NCBI RefSeq assembly: GCF_900167095.1
Contig: NZ_FUXG01000004.1
Span: 143,424-207,423 of the forward strand
Direction of reading: 5' to 3'
Length of the DNA: 64,000 nt
DNA from: Oceanospirillum multiglobuliferum
Lineage (GTDB): Bacteria > Pseudomonadota > Gammaproteobacteria > Pseudomonadales > Halomonadaceae
Made by a program: the position numbers and the translations under genes. The notes below the pieces were generated by a model. It was given only the letters and a program-made list of their open reading frames with translations, was not told where the DNA came from and searched no databases. Shown piece by piece: positions 33,314 to 43,738 of the stretch (its first letter is position 1; each line of letters begins with the position of its first letter).

Positions 33314-35461
33314 ATGTTCACAACTGCCCTTCGAAATCTCTCATCAGGCGTGATGCTTGGTCTGATTAGCACTGTACTCTCTCTCTCGTTCGCATCACTT
33401 TTATTCGGCTCAGGAGGTTACGGCGCATTCCAATCGGGTATCACTGTAATGCTGATCACCGCAGTGATTGCTACCTTAGCGATTGGCTGGTTCAGCTCCC
33501 ATCCTAACATTGCAGCTATTCCTTTGCCGAGTGCTGTGGCGATGATGGCGGCATTGATTGCAGAGCAGTCAATCGCACAGCAAGATATTCGCATTATGAT
33601 GGTTAGTGCAACCTTACTGACAGCTGCCGTAATGCTGGGTATTGGCCAGGCTAGATTGGGTAGGGCTATTCGATACCTCCCGCTTCCCGTTTTAGCAGGC
33701 TTTCTTGCGGGAGTGGGCTGGCTCTTCCTGATTGGTGGCATCAAACTGATTCAGCCGCAGTTGCTGTCGGTTGATCTGTTTTTAAACCCTTCAGTTTGGC
33801 TAGTACTGGCTTTTGGTGTGGCTCTGTTTTTTGCACAGAAAAAACTAGGCGGCTCTTTGGTATTGCCAACGGGCTTTTTACTACTGGTTTTTCTGTTTAA
33901 CTTGCTGGGCGCAGGTATGCCTGAATGGTCGCAGAATTGGTTTTTCTCTGGGCGTAATATCTCTTTTTGGTCAGTGCAGTGGCTGCCTAATTACTCGGCA
34001 GTTCAAGTGGATACGCTAACAGATCTACCTTGGGGTGGAATTTTAACCCTAGCACTGATCAGTGTATTTTCTATGCTGCTCCAAGCCACCTCTTTAGAGT
34101 TGTCATTAGGTGAAGAGCTGGACTTAGATCGTGAGCTTAAAGTTGCCTCTGGTGCAAACCTATTATCAGGTTTGCTAGGGGGTGCGGTAGCTTCGCTGTC
34201 CTTAAGTCAAACCAGTCTGAATCGTGAACTAGGTGGAGAGGGTAAGGCGCCTTTCGTTGTTGCTGCAGTTGTAATTTTACTCTTCTGTCTGGCGGGGAGT
34301 TTCATCTGGCAAGTCTTGCCTTTACCTGCGGTGGGCGTGATTTTGGTATATCAGGGCTTGGTCTTTATGGATCAGTGGCTGATTCGCTCACGCAGCCGTT
34401 TCAGCATGATGGACTATCAGATTATCGCACTGATCTTTGCGGTAATTATTCTAAATGGTTTCTTAACAGCGGTATTGCTGGGTACATTGATCACCATTTT
34501 AATGTTTGTGCGTCAATATAGCCGTTTACGTGTCATTCATTTGAATACAGATGGCAGTACGTTACGTAGCCGAGTTGAGCGCCCACTGCGCCACCAAAAA
34601 GCACTGGTTAAATACGGCGATCGTGTGCGTATCGTGCGTTTAAAAGGTTTTCTGTTTTTTGGTACAGCTTATGGCTTATTAGAGGAGCTAAAGTCTTGCT
34701 TACAGCCACCTTGCGTGTTTCTGATTTTGGATTTTTCTCGCGTCACAGGTACTGACTCCTCAACCGCGAACGCCTTGCTACGCCTACATCAGTCATGCCA
34801 GCAGCGTAAGGTAATATTGTTACTAACTGGCACGCCTTTCGAATTGAAGCGCATTTTGGCAGCGTCTGGCATGAATCTGATAGACAGCACTGACGAAGGC
34901 GCCCAGCTTGCGCCCAAGACACTAATGCAAACTGCGGGGTTATTTCCAGACTGGGATCGTGCCCTAGAATGGTGTGAGAACGAGCTACTAAGCCGCCTGC
35001 CTACCACCGAGTCAGGTGAGTTCACCTTAGAGTCGGTGCTTAAAGAGCGCATGGACCTTATGCCCTACGAAGTGGTTCATCTAGTGCGCTACTTTGAGCC
35101 GGTTTCGGTGAAGGCGGGTGAGAAGTTTATTCAACAAGGCGACAAAGCCGATACCTTATACTTAATCACTAAAGGTCGTGTTGAAATTCAACTAGAGATA
35201 GAGGAAGGAACCCATCGACGTCTAAAAACGATGATGCCCGGTACTATTATTGGTGAAGTGGGTGTGTATACCAGCTCTATTCGTACCGCCTCAGCGGTAG
35301 CCTTGGTGGATACAGACTTAATGAAATTAAGTGCAAAATCACTTAATGATATGGAAGCACATAACCAACTGATGGCGGTGCGTTTACACCGTTTTGTGGT
35401 AATGCTATTGGCTGAGCGTCTTGCAGACTCCAACAAAGTATTGGGTGAGCTGTTCGATTAG
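33314..35461 (+). CDS. SulP anion transporter with STAS and cyclic-nucleotide-binding domains
   Basis: The 715-residue protein has a SulP-type membrane domain (about 1-405, with PSAVAMMAALIAEQ and the STAS-proximal helices), a STAS domain (about 430-540, with FLILDFSRVTGTDSSTANAL) and a C-terminal cNMP-binding domain (about 585-710). The last shows the phosphate-binding cassette pattern IIGEVGVYTSSIRTASAV, with the key Glu and Arg in place, so cAMP or cGMP could bind. SulP proteins move sulfate, bicarbonate or similar anions; the substrate is not known. The divergent gene is a class III cyclase, which suggests a local nucleotide-controlled transport circuit. It ends at a strong terminator. 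Confidence 0.9.
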   Translation: MFTTALRNLSSGVMLGLISTVLSLSFASLLFGSGGYGAFQSGITVMLITAVIATLAIGWFSSHPNIAAIPLPSAVAMMAALIAEQSIAQQDIRIMMVSATLLTAAVMLGIGQARLGRAIRYLPLPVLAGFLAGVGWLFLIGGIKLIQPQLLSVDLFLNPSVWLVLAFGVALFFAQKKLGGSLVLPTGFLLLVFLFNLLGAGMPEWSQNWFFSGRNISFWSVQWLPNYSAVQVDTLTDLPWGGILTLALISVFSMLLQATSLELSLGEELDLDRELKVASGANLLSGLLGGAVASLSLSQTSLNRELGGEGKAPFVVAAVVILLFCLAGSFIWQVLPLPAVGVILVYQGLVFMDQWLIRSRSRFSMMDYQIIALIFAVIILNGFLTAVLLGTLITILMFVRQYSRLRVIHLNTDGSTLRSRVERPLRHQKALVKYGDRVRIVRLKGFLFFGTAYGLLEELKSCLQPPCVFLILDFSRVTGTDSSTANALLRLHQSCQQRKVILLLTGTPFELKRILAASGMNLIDSTDEGAQLAPKTLMQTAGLFPDWDRALEWCENELLSRLPTTESGEFTLESVLKERMDLMPYEVVHLVRYFEPVSVKAGEKFIQQGDKADTLYLITKGRVEIQLEIEEGTHRRLKTMMPGTIIGEVGVYTSSIRTASAVALVDTDLMKLSAKSLNDMEAHNQLMAVRLHRFVVMLLAERLADSNKVLGELFD

Positions 35462-35524
35462 CCTAATCACCCTGAAACAAAATAGATTGGAGTAAAAAGG
35501 GACTTTTTCTCTGATTCGTAGTCT

Positions 35525-35558
35525 AAAAGCCCGATCTATTATGAGATTGGGCTTTTTT
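35525..35558 (+). terminator. Intrinsic terminator after the SulP gene
   Basis: AAAAGCCCGATCT and AGATTGGGCTTTTTT form a stem (one G-T pair) with a six-base loop and a closing T-run, 64 nt after the SulP stop and just before the transglycosylase gene. Confidence 0.85.
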
Positions 35559-35573
35559 GTTTACGAGTGAGTT

Positions 35574-36206
35574 ATGGTGCCGATCAAAGTTTATCTGCTG
35601 AAAAAGCTAGTGAAATTTTTGGGGGCTTGGCTGCTGAGTAAAGCGGCGCAGGGCCTAAAAGAGAAACTGAAACGTTGGTTGTTTAAAACAGCACAGCAGC
35701 AGTATGAAAAACAGAAGCAGAAAAAGCAGGATAAAAAAGCAGAACAGTCGCAACAGTCCAGAACTTACACAGGTAAAAGCTGGCAACCACCAGCCAGTGC
35801 ACAATCCTATTTGGCCTTGATTGATCGCGTTGAGCAGCAGCACCGGATGCCAGCACAGCTTTTAGCGCGATTGTTATGGCAAGAGTGTCGGTTTCGCCCT
35901 GATATTATCAAAGGCGACGTGATTAGTAGCGCAGGTGCCGTGGGTATCGCGCAAATCGTGCCAAGGTGGCACCCTGACGTCAATCCGCTAGATCCCCATG
36001 CCAGTATTCAATATGCAGGGCAGTACCTTGCTCAGCTACAAAAACGTTTTGGTGATTGGCCTACGGCTCTGGCGGCTTACAATTGGGGGCAGGGTAATGT
36101 AGCAAAGGCACAAGCTAAACATGGTCGAGACTGGTTAAAGCAAGCACCAAAAGAAACCCAAAACTATGTTCAGCAGATCTGCCAAGATCTGCAATACTGG
36201 ACATAG
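35574..36206 (+). CDS. SLT-family lytic transglycosylase
   Basis: The 210-residue protein carries a soluble lytic transglycosylase domain in its C-terminal two thirds. The catalytic glutamate is E104 in LLWQECRFRPD (family usually WQESRF, so Cys replaces Ser). SAGAVGIAQIVPRWHPDVNP and TALAAYNWGQGNV complete the goose-lysozyme-like site. The N-terminal ~60 residues are amphipathic, then very rich in Lys and Gln, a feature I do not recognise; no standard signal peptide is clear, although residues 5-22 could be a membrane anchor. It cleaves peptidoglycan glycan strands to 1,6-anhydro ends. It starts 15 nt after a terminator, so it has its own promoter or relies on readthrough. Confidence 0.85.
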   Translation: MVPIKVYLLKKLVKFLGAWLLSKAAQGLKEKLKRWLFKTAQQQYEKQKQKKQDKKAEQSQQSRTYTGKSWQPPASAQSYLALIDRVEQQHRMPAQLLARLLWQECRFRPDIIKGDVISSAGAVGIAQIVPRWHPDVNPLDPHASIQYAGQYLAQLQKRFGDWPTALAAYNWGQGNVAKAQAKHGRDWLKQAPKETQNYVQQICQDLQYWT

Positions 36207-36344
36207 TTAGCTTATCACCTACAAAACCTATCCCCCTATTGTCTGGCATCTATGCTTTGCCACTCTATTGTGTAGTCTTGAATAACACTTGTCCCGGCAG
36301 GTGTTATTCTGTTGATCACTCCATCTATGAGCAAAGGTATTCTT

Positions 36345-36818
36345 TTGAAAAAAATCGCAATATTTGTTGATGTGCAAAACATCTACTACACCACCCGTCA
36401 GGCTTATGGCCGTCAGTTTAATTACCGCAAATTCTGGCAGAAGATCAGTGCACAAGGCGAAATTGTTATTGCCAATGCTTATGCAATTCATAAAGGCGAT
36501 GACCAACAGCTTAAGTTTCAATCAGCCCTTAAACACATCGGTTTTAACGTTAAATTGAAGCCCTTTATCCAGCGCAGCGATGGCTCTGCTAAAGGGGACT
36601 GGGATGTAGGTATTACCATAGATGTACTAGAAACAGCATCGCAGGTTGACTGCATTATACTGCTTTCCGGTGATGGTGATTTTGATCTGTTGCTCAACAA
36701 AATTCAGCATAAATATGGTGTTGAAGCGCAGGTTTATGGGGTGCCTGCCCTTACTGCCAGCTCATTAATCGAGGCCTCATCTGAGTTTCATGCGATTACA
36801 GAAGCTTTTTTGCAGTAA
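36345..36818 (+). CDS. NYN-domain (LabA/DUF88) protein
   Basis: NYN proteins have a PIN-like fold and are often ribonucleases. This one shows the LabA/DUF88 pattern: KKIAIFVDVQNIYYTTRQ at the start, KGDWDVGITIDVLE in the middle and DCIILLSGDGDFDLLLN with conserved acidic residues for a metal site. The start is ambiguous. TTG 36345 gives the family-typical KKIAIFVD start (157 residues) and has AAAGG 8 nt upstream; ATG 36327 would add six residues. The gene stands alone between the transglycosylase and the liu operon. The RNA target is unknown. Confidence 0.85.
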   Translation: MKKIAIFVDVQNIYYTTRQAYGRQFNYRKFWQKISAQGEIVIANAYAIHKGDDQQLKFQSALKHIGFNVKLKPFIQRSDGSAKGDWDVGITIDVLETASQVDCIILLSGDGDFDLLLNKIQHKYGVEAQVYGVPALTASSLIEASSEFHAITEAFLQ

Positions 36819-36863
36819 GAACGTCAGATGAACAGCATCTGTTTATCTGCTTTTAGTTTATTC

Positions 36864-36930
36864 GGTTTTTTAACGTAAAGGGCAATTCTTTAAAATTTCC
36901 CTTTACGTTAACGTCAACTTGGATTAAATT
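36864..36930 (+). promoter_or_regulatory. Probable LiuR operator and promoter of the liu operon
   Basis: TTTACGTTAACGTCAA (36902-36917) is a near-perfect palindrome that fits the LiuR (MerR-family) motif as I recall it, close to TTGACGTTAACGTAAA. A half-site TTAACGTAAA lies at 36870-36879. Together they make perfect 12-bp arms, TAACGTAAAGGG (36871-36882) and CCCTTTACGTTA (36899-36910). A weak promoter, TTTACG then 16 nt then TTAAAT (36924-36929), overlaps the box. The rest of the 192-nt gap before liuA holds nothing else I can name. Confidence 0.65.
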
Positions 36931-37010
36931 TGGTTTCAGCATAACAACCAAGCCGTTTTATTGGCTAAAAATAACAAAATTCAAATACCACACAGATAAG
37001 AGGCCTAGCC

Positions 37011-38180
37011 ATGAAATCCATCTATAAAGAGTTCAATTTTGACCTCGGCGAAACCTACGACATGCTACGTGAGCAAGTTAACCGTTTTGCTGCTGATGAG
37101 ATTGCGCCACGCGCTGCACAGATTGATATCGACAATGAATTCCCTGCCGATATGTGGCGTAAGTTTGGTGATATGGGCTTGTTAGGTATCACGGTTCCTG
37201 AAGAGTTTGGCGGTTCTGACATGGGTTATCTGGCCCACGTTATCGCAATGGAAGAGATCTCCCGCGCTTCTGCTTCTGTAGGTCTGTCTTATGGTGCCCA
37301 CTCTAACCTGTGTGTGAACCAGATCAAATTAAACGGTAATCAAGCGCAGAAAGAAAAATATCTGCCAAAACTGGTTTCAGGTGAGCACATTGGCGCACTG
37401 GCAATGTCTGAGCCGGGTGCAGGTTCTGATGTTGTTAGCATGAAACTGCGTGCGGACAAAAAAGGTGACCGTTATATCCTGAACGGTAACAAAATGTGGA
37501 TCACCAACGGTCCAGACGCCAACACCTACGTGATCTACGCCAAAACTGACGTGGCTGCGGGTTCTAAAGGTATCACCGCCTTTATCGTTGAGCGCGACTT
37601 CCCAGGCTTCAGCCGTCACCAGAAGCTAGACAAGCTGGGTATGCGCGGTTCAAACACCTGTGAGTTGGTGTTTGTAGACTGTGAAGTACCAGAAGAAAAC
37701 GTGCTGGGCGAAGTGGGCAAAGGCGTTCGCGTACTGATGAGCGGCCTAGACTACGAGCGTACCGTATTAACAGGTGGTCCAACGGGTATCATGCAAGCGG
37801 CGATGGATCTGGTTGTACCTTATATCCACGACCGTGAGCAGTTCGGTCAATCCATTGGTGAGTTCCAACTGGTACAAGGCAAAGTGGCCGACATGTACAC
37901 CACGATGAACGCTTGTAAGTCTTACCTATACAACGTAGCGAAAGCTTGCGACCGTGGTGAAACTTCACGTAAAGACGCAGCAGGTGTGATTCTGTACTGT
38001 GCAGAGAAAGCAACACAAGTGGCACTGGACGCGATTCAACTGCTAGGCGGTAACGGCTATATCAACGAGTTCCCAGCAGGTCGTTTACTGCGTGATGCCA
38101 AACTGTACGAAATTGGTGCGGGTACTTCAGAAGTACGTCGCATGCTGATTGGCCGTGAGCTGTTCAGCGAATCTAAATAA
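37011..38180 (+). CDS. liuA: Isovaleryl-CoA dehydrogenase
   Basis: This FAD enzyme oxidises isovaleryl-CoA to 3-methylcrotonyl-CoA in leucine breakdown. The 389-residue acyl-CoA dehydrogenase has the family landmarks [18 protein letters not shown] (FAD/substrate loop), [23 protein letters not shown] and the C-terminal [19 protein letters not shown]. Isovaleryl-CoA specificity is assigned from the liu operon context and close similarity; the family's catalytic Glu position is consistent with this subgroup. AGAGG precedes the ATG. It is the first gene after the LiuR-like box. Confidence 0.95.
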   Translation: MKSIYKEFNFDLGETYDMLREQVNRFAADEIAPRAAQIDIDNEFPADMWRKFGDMGLLGITVPEEFGGSDMGYLAHVIAMEEISRASASVGLSYGAHSNLCVNQIKLNGNQAQKEKYLPKLVSGEHIGALAMSEPGAGSDVVSMKLRADKKGDRYILNGNKMWITNGPDANTYVIYAKTDVAAGSKGITAFIVERDFPGFSRHQKLDKLGMRGSNTCELVFVDCEVPEENVLGEVGKGVRVLMSGLDYERTVLTGGPTGIMQAAMDLVVPYIHDREQFGQSIGEFQLVQGKVADMYTTMNACKSYLYNVAKACDRGETSRKDAAGVILYCAEKATQVALDAIQLLGGNGYINEFPAGRLLRDAKLYEIGAGTSEVRRMLIGRELFSESK

Positions 38181-38364
38181 GCGCAACTAACCCTTGTCTC
38201 ACCTTGCTTGTCATTCAGCAAGGCGAGACAAACGGGGTGCCAAAAACACCCCGCCAAACGATTTCGGTTTAACCGATACAGTTTTGGCGAGGCAGACTGA
38301 AAACTCCCCCCTGCACGACCCTTTTCGGTTTGTCTCGCCAATTTATGCCTCCAAGGAGCACGAC
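38181..38364 (+). other. Structured 184-nt spacer between liuA and liuB
   Basis: This spacer is unusually long for the operon. It contains a hairpin CGGGGTG (38233-38239) / CACCCCG (38247-38253), a smaller TCGGTTTAACCGA hairpin near 38264, and a long-range perfect inverted repeat GGCGAGACAAAC (38222-38233) / GTTTGTCTCGCC (38328-38339) that could close the whole region into one multi-branched structure. No T-run follows. AAGGAG for liuB is at 38353-38358. The in-frame upstream extension of liuB through this region is not taken as coding. Confidence 0.55.
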
Positions 38365-39972
38365 ATGGCGGTTATCAAAAGTAAAATAAACACCCGCTCC
38401 GATGAGTTTCTGAACAACACGGGCAATATGAAGCGCCTTGTTCAGGATCTACGCGACAAACTGGCTCAGATTAAATTGGGCGGCGGTGAAGCCGCTCAGA
38501 AGAAACACCTCGACCGTGGCAAACTACTTCCGCGCGAACGTATCAACACCCTGCTAGATGAAGGCGCGCCTTTCCTAGAGCTGTCGCAACTGGCGGCTTT
38601 AGATGTGTACAGCGATAACGTACCTTCAGCCGGCATCATCACCGGTATCGGTCGTGTTAGTGGCCAAGAGTGTATGATCATCGCCAACGATGCCACCACC
38701 AAAGGCGGCACCTACTACCCGCTGACCGTGAAAAAACACCTGCGCGCGCAAGAGATCGCTGAAAAGAACCACCTACCTTGTGTGTATCTGGTGGATTCAG
38801 GCGGTGCGAACCTGCCGAACCAAGATGACGTATTCCCAGATCGTGACCACTTCGGTCGCATCTTCTACAACCAAGCCAACATGTCGGCCAAAGGTATTCC
38901 ACAAATCGCCGTGGTGATGGGCTCCTGTACGGCGGGTGGTGCTTATGTACCTGCGATGGCAGACGAATCCATTATTGTGCGTCAGCAAGGCACCATCTTC
39001 TTGGCTGGCCCACCGCTGGTAAAAGCCGCAACAGGTGAAGTGATCTCTGCTGAAGACCTAGGCGGTGCCGATGTGCACTGTAAAGTTTCAGGTGTGGCCG
39101 ACCACTACGCGATGAACGACCAACACGCACTGCAAATTGCCCGTAAGTGTGTGTCGCGTTTGAACCCGCACAAGCAAGTGACCTTAGACGTACAACCGAG
39201 TCGTCCACCGCTATACGACCCTGAAGAGATTTACGGCATTGTGTCCGAAGACCTACGTAAGCCTTATGACGTGCGTGAAGTGATCGCCCGTATGGTGGAT
39301 GGTTCAGAGTTTGACGAATTCAAACAACTGTACGGCACCACACTGGTGACAGGTTTTGCCCGTTTACACGGCTATCCTGTCGGCATTATCGCCAACAACG
39401 GCGTGTTGTTCTCTGAAGCGGCATTAAAAGGCGCACACTTTATTGAGCTTTGCGCCCAGCGTGGCATCCCACTGGTGTTCCTACAAAACATCACAGGCTT
39501 TATGGTCGGTGGTAAGTACGAATCTGAAGGGATCGCCAAAAACGGTGCCAAAATGGTAATGGCCGTGGCTTGTGCCAAAGTGCCTAAATTCACCGTACTG
39601 ATTGGCGGTAGTTTTGGTGCGGGTAACTACGGCATGTGTGGTCGCGCTTATGACCCAACCATGATGTGGATGTGGCCTAACGCCCGTATCTCTGTCATGG
39701 GTGGCGAACAAGCCGCTGGCGTATTGGCGCAGGTGAAACGCGACAATATGGAGCGTAAAGGTGAGACTTGGGCCGCAGAAGATGAAGCAGCCTTCAAAAA
39801 GCCAATCGTTGATCAATATGAGCACCAAGGCCATCCGTACTACGCCAGTGCGCGTCTGTGGGATGACGGTGTGATTGATCCAGCTCAAACCCGTGATGCG
39901 TTAGGTTTAGCCATTTCGGCTGCCCTGAACGCCCCTGCTAAGGACACGCGTTTTGGCGTGTTCCGCATGTAA
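38365..39972 (+). CDS. liuB: Methylcrotonyl-CoA carboxylase, carboxyltransferase (beta) subunit
   Basis: It transfers carboxyl from carboxybiotin to 3-methylcrotonyl-CoA, giving 3-methylglutaconyl-CoA. The 535-residue protein starts at ATG 38365 behind AAGGAG. Key features are the crotonase-type carboxyltransferase oxyanion regions [18 protein letters not shown] and [19 protein letters not shown], plus [15 protein letters not shown]. Length matches MCC beta. It works with the biotin-carrying LiuD encoded two genes downstream. Confidence 0.95.
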   Translation: MAVIKSKINTRSDEFLNNTGNMKRLVQDLRDKLAQIKLGGGEAAQKKHLDRGKLLPRERINTLLDEGAPFLELSQLAALDVYSDNVPSAGIITGIGRVSGQECMIIANDATTKGGTYYPLTVKKHLRAQEIAEKNHLPCVYLVDSGGANLPNQDDVFPDRDHFGRIFYNQANMSAKGIPQIAVVMGSCTAGGAYVPAMADESIIVRQQGTIFLAGPPLVKAATGEVISAEDLGGADVHCKVSGVADHYAMNDQHALQIARKCVSRLNPHKQVTLDVQPSRPPLYDPEEIYGIVSEDLRKPYDVREVIARMVDGSEFDEFKQLYGTTLVTGFARLHGYPVGIIANNGVLFSEAALKGAHFIELCAQRGIPLVFLQNITGFMVGGKYESEGIAKNGAKMVMAVACAKVPKFTVLIGGSFGAGNYGMCGRAYDPTMMWMWPNARISVMGGEQAAGVLAQVKRDNMERKGETWAAEDEAAFKKPIVDQYEHQGHPYYASARLWDDGVIDPAQTRDALGLAISAALNAPAKDTRFGVFRM

Positions 39973-39986
39973 TCGGAGAGACAACA

Positions 39987-40775
39987 ATGACTGATAAACA
40001 AGTATTGTGTGAAATCTCCGATCAGGGTGTCGCGTCTGTTATTTTGAATCGTCCGGAAGTGCATAACGCATTTGACGACAAACTGATCGCTGACATTCTA
40101 GCGGTGCTAGATGATCTGAACCGTAATGATGCGGTGCGCGTGGTGGTACTGCGTTCTAACGGCAAATCATTCTCCGCAGGTGCAGACCTTGGCTGGATGA
40201 AGCGCATGGCGCAATACAGCTTTGAAGACAACTTCAAAGATGCTGGCGAGCTGGCGCGTCTGATGCACACGCTGAACAACCTGAACAAGCCCTCCATCGC
40301 CCTAGTACAAGGTGCCGCTTATGGTGGCGCGGTAGGCTTAGCGGCGTGTTGCGACATCTGTATCGCCTCTGACAAAGCGCGCTTTTGCTTGAGTGAAGTG
40401 AAAATCGGTTTATCTCCTGCGGTAATCAGCCCCTTCGTGGTGGCGGCAATGGGCGAGCGTGCTGCCCGTCGTTATTTCCTAACCGCAGAAGTGTTTAATG
40501 GTGCAGAAGCGGTACAGATGGGCTTAGCACACCAGTTGGTTGAGCATGATCAACTTGATCAGGCCGCCGATGAGATGGTGCAAAAGCTGCTGGCGAACAG
40601 CCCGCAAAGTGTGCGTCGTACCAAAGAACTGATCGCTCGTGTGGCCAAAGGCCCGATTGATCAAGAGATGATCGAATACACCCAACGCTTGATCGCTGAA
40701 ATTCGTGTTTCAGAAGAGGGTCAAGAAGGTTTAGGTGCATTTTTTGAAAAACGCGCGCCAAGCTGGCAGCGATAA
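39987..40775 (+). CDS. liuC: Methylglutaconyl-CoA hydratase
   Basis: This enoyl-CoA hydratase-family enzyme adds water to 3-methylglutaconyl-CoA to give HMG-CoA. The 262-residue protein has the crotonase oxyanion segments FSAGADLGWMKRM and QGAAYGGAVGLAACCDICIA, with the typical trimer helix region at the C-terminus. Assignment within the large family rests on its position between the two methylcrotonyl-CoA carboxylase genes and the AxLxWM pattern seen in liuC proteins. It lies 14 nt after liuB and 13 nt before liuD. Confidence 0.93.
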   Translation: MTDKQVLCEISDQGVASVILNRPEVHNAFDDKLIADILAVLDDLNRNDAVRVVVLRSNGKSFSAGADLGWMKRMAQYSFEDNFKDAGELARLMHTLNNLNKPSIALVQGAAYGGAVGLAACCDICIASDKARFCLSEVKIGLSPAVISPFVVAAMGERAARRYFLTAEVFNGAEAVQMGLAHQLVEHDQLDQAADEMVQKLLANSPQSVRRTKELIARVAKGPIDQEMIEYTQRLIAEIRVSEEGQEGLGAFFEKRAPSWQR

Positions 40776-40788
40776 CCGGAGGAACCCT

Positions 40789-42792
40789 ATGTTTAACAAG
40801 ATTCTGATCGCCAACCGCGGCGAAATCGCATGTCGGGTTATTCGCACAGCACACCTGCTGGGTATTCGTTGCGTTGCGATTTACTCCGAAGCTGATGCCA
40901 AAGCGATGCACGTGGCAATGGCGGATGAAGCCGTCTGCGTAGGCCCAGCGGCCAGCAAAGACAGCTACCTGAAAATGGACACTATTTTAGAAGTGGCCAA
41001 ACAAACGGGCGCGCAAGCGATTCACCCCGGTTACGGCTTCCTGTCTGAAAACGCCACCTTTGTACAGAAATGCCAAGATGCAGGCGTGGTCTTTATCGGC
41101 CCACCAGCCCCTGCCATTGTGGCAATGGGTTCAAAAAGTGCGGCCAAACGCATTATGGAAGACGCTGGCGTACCTTTGGTGCCCGGTTATCACGGCGAAG
41201 ATCAAGACCCTGCGGTTTTGAGAAAACACTCAGACGCAATGGGTTATCCTGTTCTGCTGAAAGCCACCGCAGGTGGTGGTGGTAAAGGGATGCGCGTGGT
41301 CTGGTCTGCGGATGAGTTCACCAGCGCCCTAGAAGCCGCCAAACGTGAAGCGATGAACGGCTTTGGCGACGACACCATGCTGGTTGAGAAATACCTCACC
41401 AAGCCGCGTCACGTTGAAATTCAAGTGTTCTGCGACCAACACGGCAACAGTGTTTATTTAGCAGAGCGTGATTGCTCGGTACAGCGTCGTCACCAGAAAG
41501 TGGTTGAAGAAGCACCAGCACCGGGTATGAGCCCTGAGCTGCGCAAAGCGATGGGTGAAGCCGCCGTACGTGCCGCAGAGGCCATCGGTTATGAAGGCGC
41601 AGGCACAGTTGAGTTCCTGTTAGATGAAGACGGTTCATTCTACTTTATGGAGATGAACACCCGTCTACAGGTTGAGCACCCAGTAACCGAATTGATCACA
41701 GGTCAAGATCTGGTTGAGTGGCAGCTAAAAGTGGCGTCAGGTCAGCCGCTGCCAATTTCACAAGATGAGGTACAGATCAACGGCCATGCGGTTGAAGTGC
41801 GTATCTATGCGGAAGATCCAGAGAACGACTTCCTACCGGCCACAGGTAAACTCGAATACCTACGCACCCCAGAAGAGAACCGCTTTGTGCGCGTTGACAC
41901 AGGTGTGCGTGAAGGCGACGAAGTGAGCATCTACTACGATCCAATGATCGCCAAACTGATCGTATGGGATGAGAACCGTGACCGTGCCATGCAGCGTATG
42001 AGTCAGGCGCTGACCGAATACCGCATCGCAGGTATGAAAACCAACACCCACTTCCTGAAGCGTTTGATCGACAACAGCGCTTTCCGTGCCGCAGAACTGG
42101 ACACGGGCTTTATTGAAAAGCACGAAGCGGAGCTGTTCTCAAACCAAGGGGGCAGTCATGGTGCAAACCCGTTAGCACTGGCCGCGCTGTACACCCTGCT
42201 GAAACAAGCACAAGAGCGTGCCGTAGAAGCAGAACGCAGCCGCGACACCACCTCGCCTTGGCACCTGTTCACGGGCTGGCGCATGAACGAAACGCCACAC
42301 CTACCGATTCGCTTCAAAGTGGGCGAAGAGGAGAAAACCGTACAGGTGAACTGGATCGAACAGGGCTACCGTTTAGAGATCGACGGCCATATCCTGATCG
42401 CCAACGGCAAACTGAACGACGACCGCCTGCAAGCCAGCTTGAACGGCCACAGCCGTAACGCCTTTGTGGCAGAGCTAAACGGCCATGTCACCCTGTTCAC
42501 TGACCAAGGCGCGTTTGAATGCCAATGGTTGCGTCCAGACCTCGACAGCCACGATTTTGAAGAAGAAGGCGGCAGCTTAACCGCACCAATGAACGGCAGC
42601 ATCGTCGCCGTATTGGTTGAAGCGGGTCAGCAAGTGAAGAAAGGCACCGCACTGGTGATCATGGAAGCGATGAAAATGGAACACACCATCACCGCCGCCA
42701 GCGATGGCACCGTGACCGAAGTGTTCTACCGCGCAGGTGATCTTGTGGCAGGTGGCGCTGACCTACTGGCCTTTGAGGCAGCGGAGGCTTAA
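40789..42792 (+). CDS. liuD: Methylcrotonyl-CoA carboxylase, biotin-containing (alpha) subunit
   Basis: It carboxylates its own biotin using ATP and bicarbonate. The 667-residue protein starts at ATG 40789 (CGGAGGA upstream); the longer frame from 40735 overlaps liuC and is rejected. It opens with [17 protein letters not shown], has the ATP-grasp loop [14 protein letters not shown] near residue 160, and [14 protein letters not shown] in the active site. The C-terminal biotinyl domain has the biotin lysine in [12 protein letters not shown]. All domains look complete. Confidence 0.96.
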   Translation: MFNKILIANRGEIACRVIRTAHLLGIRCVAIYSEADAKAMHVAMADEAVCVGPAASKDSYLKMDTILEVAKQTGAQAIHPGYGFLSENATFVQKCQDAGVVFIGPPAPAIVAMGSKSAAKRIMEDAGVPLVPGYHGEDQDPAVLRKHSDAMGYPVLLKATAGGGGKGMRVVWSADEFTSALEAAKREAMNGFGDDTMLVEKYLTKPRHVEIQVFCDQHGNSVYLAERDCSVQRRHQKVVEEAPAPGMSPELRKAMGEAAVRAAEAIGYEGAGTVEFLLDEDGSFYFMEMNTRLQVEHPVTELITGQDLVEWQLKVASGQPLPISQDEVQINGHAVEVRIYAEDPENDFLPATGKLEYLRTPEENRFVRVDTGVREGDEVSIYYDPMIAKLIVWDENRDRAMQRMSQALTEYRIAGMKTNTHFLKRLIDNSAFRAAELDTGFIEKHEAELFSNQGGSHGANPLALAALYTLLKQAQERAVEAERSRDTTSPWHLFTGWRMNETPHLPIRFKVGEEEKTVQVNWIEQGYRLEIDGHILIANGKLNDDRLQASLNGHSRNAFVAELNGHVTLFTDQGAFECQWLRPDLDSHDFEEEGGSLTAPMNGSIVAVLVEAGQQVKKGTALVIMEAMKMEHTITAASDGTVTEVFYRAGDLVAGGADLLAFEAAEA

Positions 42793-42794
42793 TC

Positions 42795-43700
42795 ATGGCG
42801 CAGCTACCTCAATTTGTTCGCATGGTAGAAGTTGGCCCTCGTGACGGCCTACAAAACGAAGCAGGCGATGTGATCAGCACCGAGATCAAACTCGAACTGA
42901 TCCACCGCCTAGCCGATGCGGGCGTACCTTATATCGAAGCCGCCAGCTTTGTGTCACCCAAATGGGTGCCACAAATGGGCGATGCACAAGCCGTTATGAC
43001 AGGCATACAGCGTAAAGCAGGCGTCACCTACGCCGCTTTAACGCCCAACCTGAAAGGCTTAGAAAGCGCCATCGCTTGCGGTGTAGAAGAGGTTGCCGTA
43101 TTTGGTGCCGCCTCAGAAGCTTTCTCGCAAAAGAACATCAACTGTTCAATTGCCGAAAGCCTAGAGCGCTTCGCCCCCGTGATGGAACTGGCAAAAGCCC
43201 ACAACATTCGCGTGCGTGGCTATGTCTCTTGCACACTGGGCTGCCCTTACGAAGGTGAGGTTGCCCCTGAAAAAGTGGCCGAAGTAGCAAAAGCCCTGTA
43301 CGACATGGGCTGTTATGAAATTTCGCTGGGTGACACCGTAGGCGTGGGCACCCCTCTTAAAGCGAAAGCAATGGTGCGTGCTGTCAGTCGTCATGTTCCG
43401 GTTGATCGGCTGGCAGCCCACTTCCACGACACCTACGGCCAAGCCCTAGCCAACATCTACGCCGTGCTTGAAGAAGGCATCAGCGTAGTCGACAGCTCAG
43501 TGGGTGGCCTAGGCGGTTGCCCATACGCCAAGGGTGCCGCAGGTAACGTCGCCAGTGAAGACGTGCTTTATATGCTGCAAGGCTTAGGCATCGAAACGGG
43601 GATTGATCTGGATAAACTGATCGCAACAGGCCAGTTTATCACCAGCAGCATCAACCGCCCGAACCGCTCCAAAGTTGGTTTAGCCCGCTGCGCGGATTAA
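42795..43700 (+). CDS. liuE: Hydroxymethylglutaryl-CoA lyase
   Basis: It cleaves HMG-CoA to acetoacetate and acetyl-CoA, the last step of leucine degradation. The 301-residue protein has the active-site start [11 protein letters not shown], the [14 protein letters not shown] metal segment and the signature [16 protein letters not shown] with the catalytic cysteine. It follows liuD by 2 nt and ends the operon, 38 nt before a strong terminator. Confidence 0.96.
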   Translation: MAQLPQFVRMVEVGPRDGLQNEAGDVISTEIKLELIHRLADAGVPYIEAASFVSPKWVPQMGDAQAVMTGIQRKAGVTYAALTPNLKGLESAIACGVEEVAVFGAASEAFSQKNINCSIAESLERFAPVMELAKAHNIRVRGYVSCTLGCPYEGEVAPEKVAEVAKALYDMGCYEISLGDTVGVGTPLKAKAMVRAVSRHVPVDRLAAHFHDTYGQALANIYAVLEEGISVVDSSVGGLGGCPYAKGAAGNVASEDVLYMLQGLGIETGIDLDKLIATGQFITSSINRPNRSKVGLARCAD

Positions 43701-43738
43701 CCCGACCGTAACAAAGTTTCATCCTCTATCTACCTTTG

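Noticed and set aside
39481..39888. 135-codon minus-strand open frame in liuB
   Set aside because: It lies entirely inside the well-conserved carboxyltransferase gene on the other strand.
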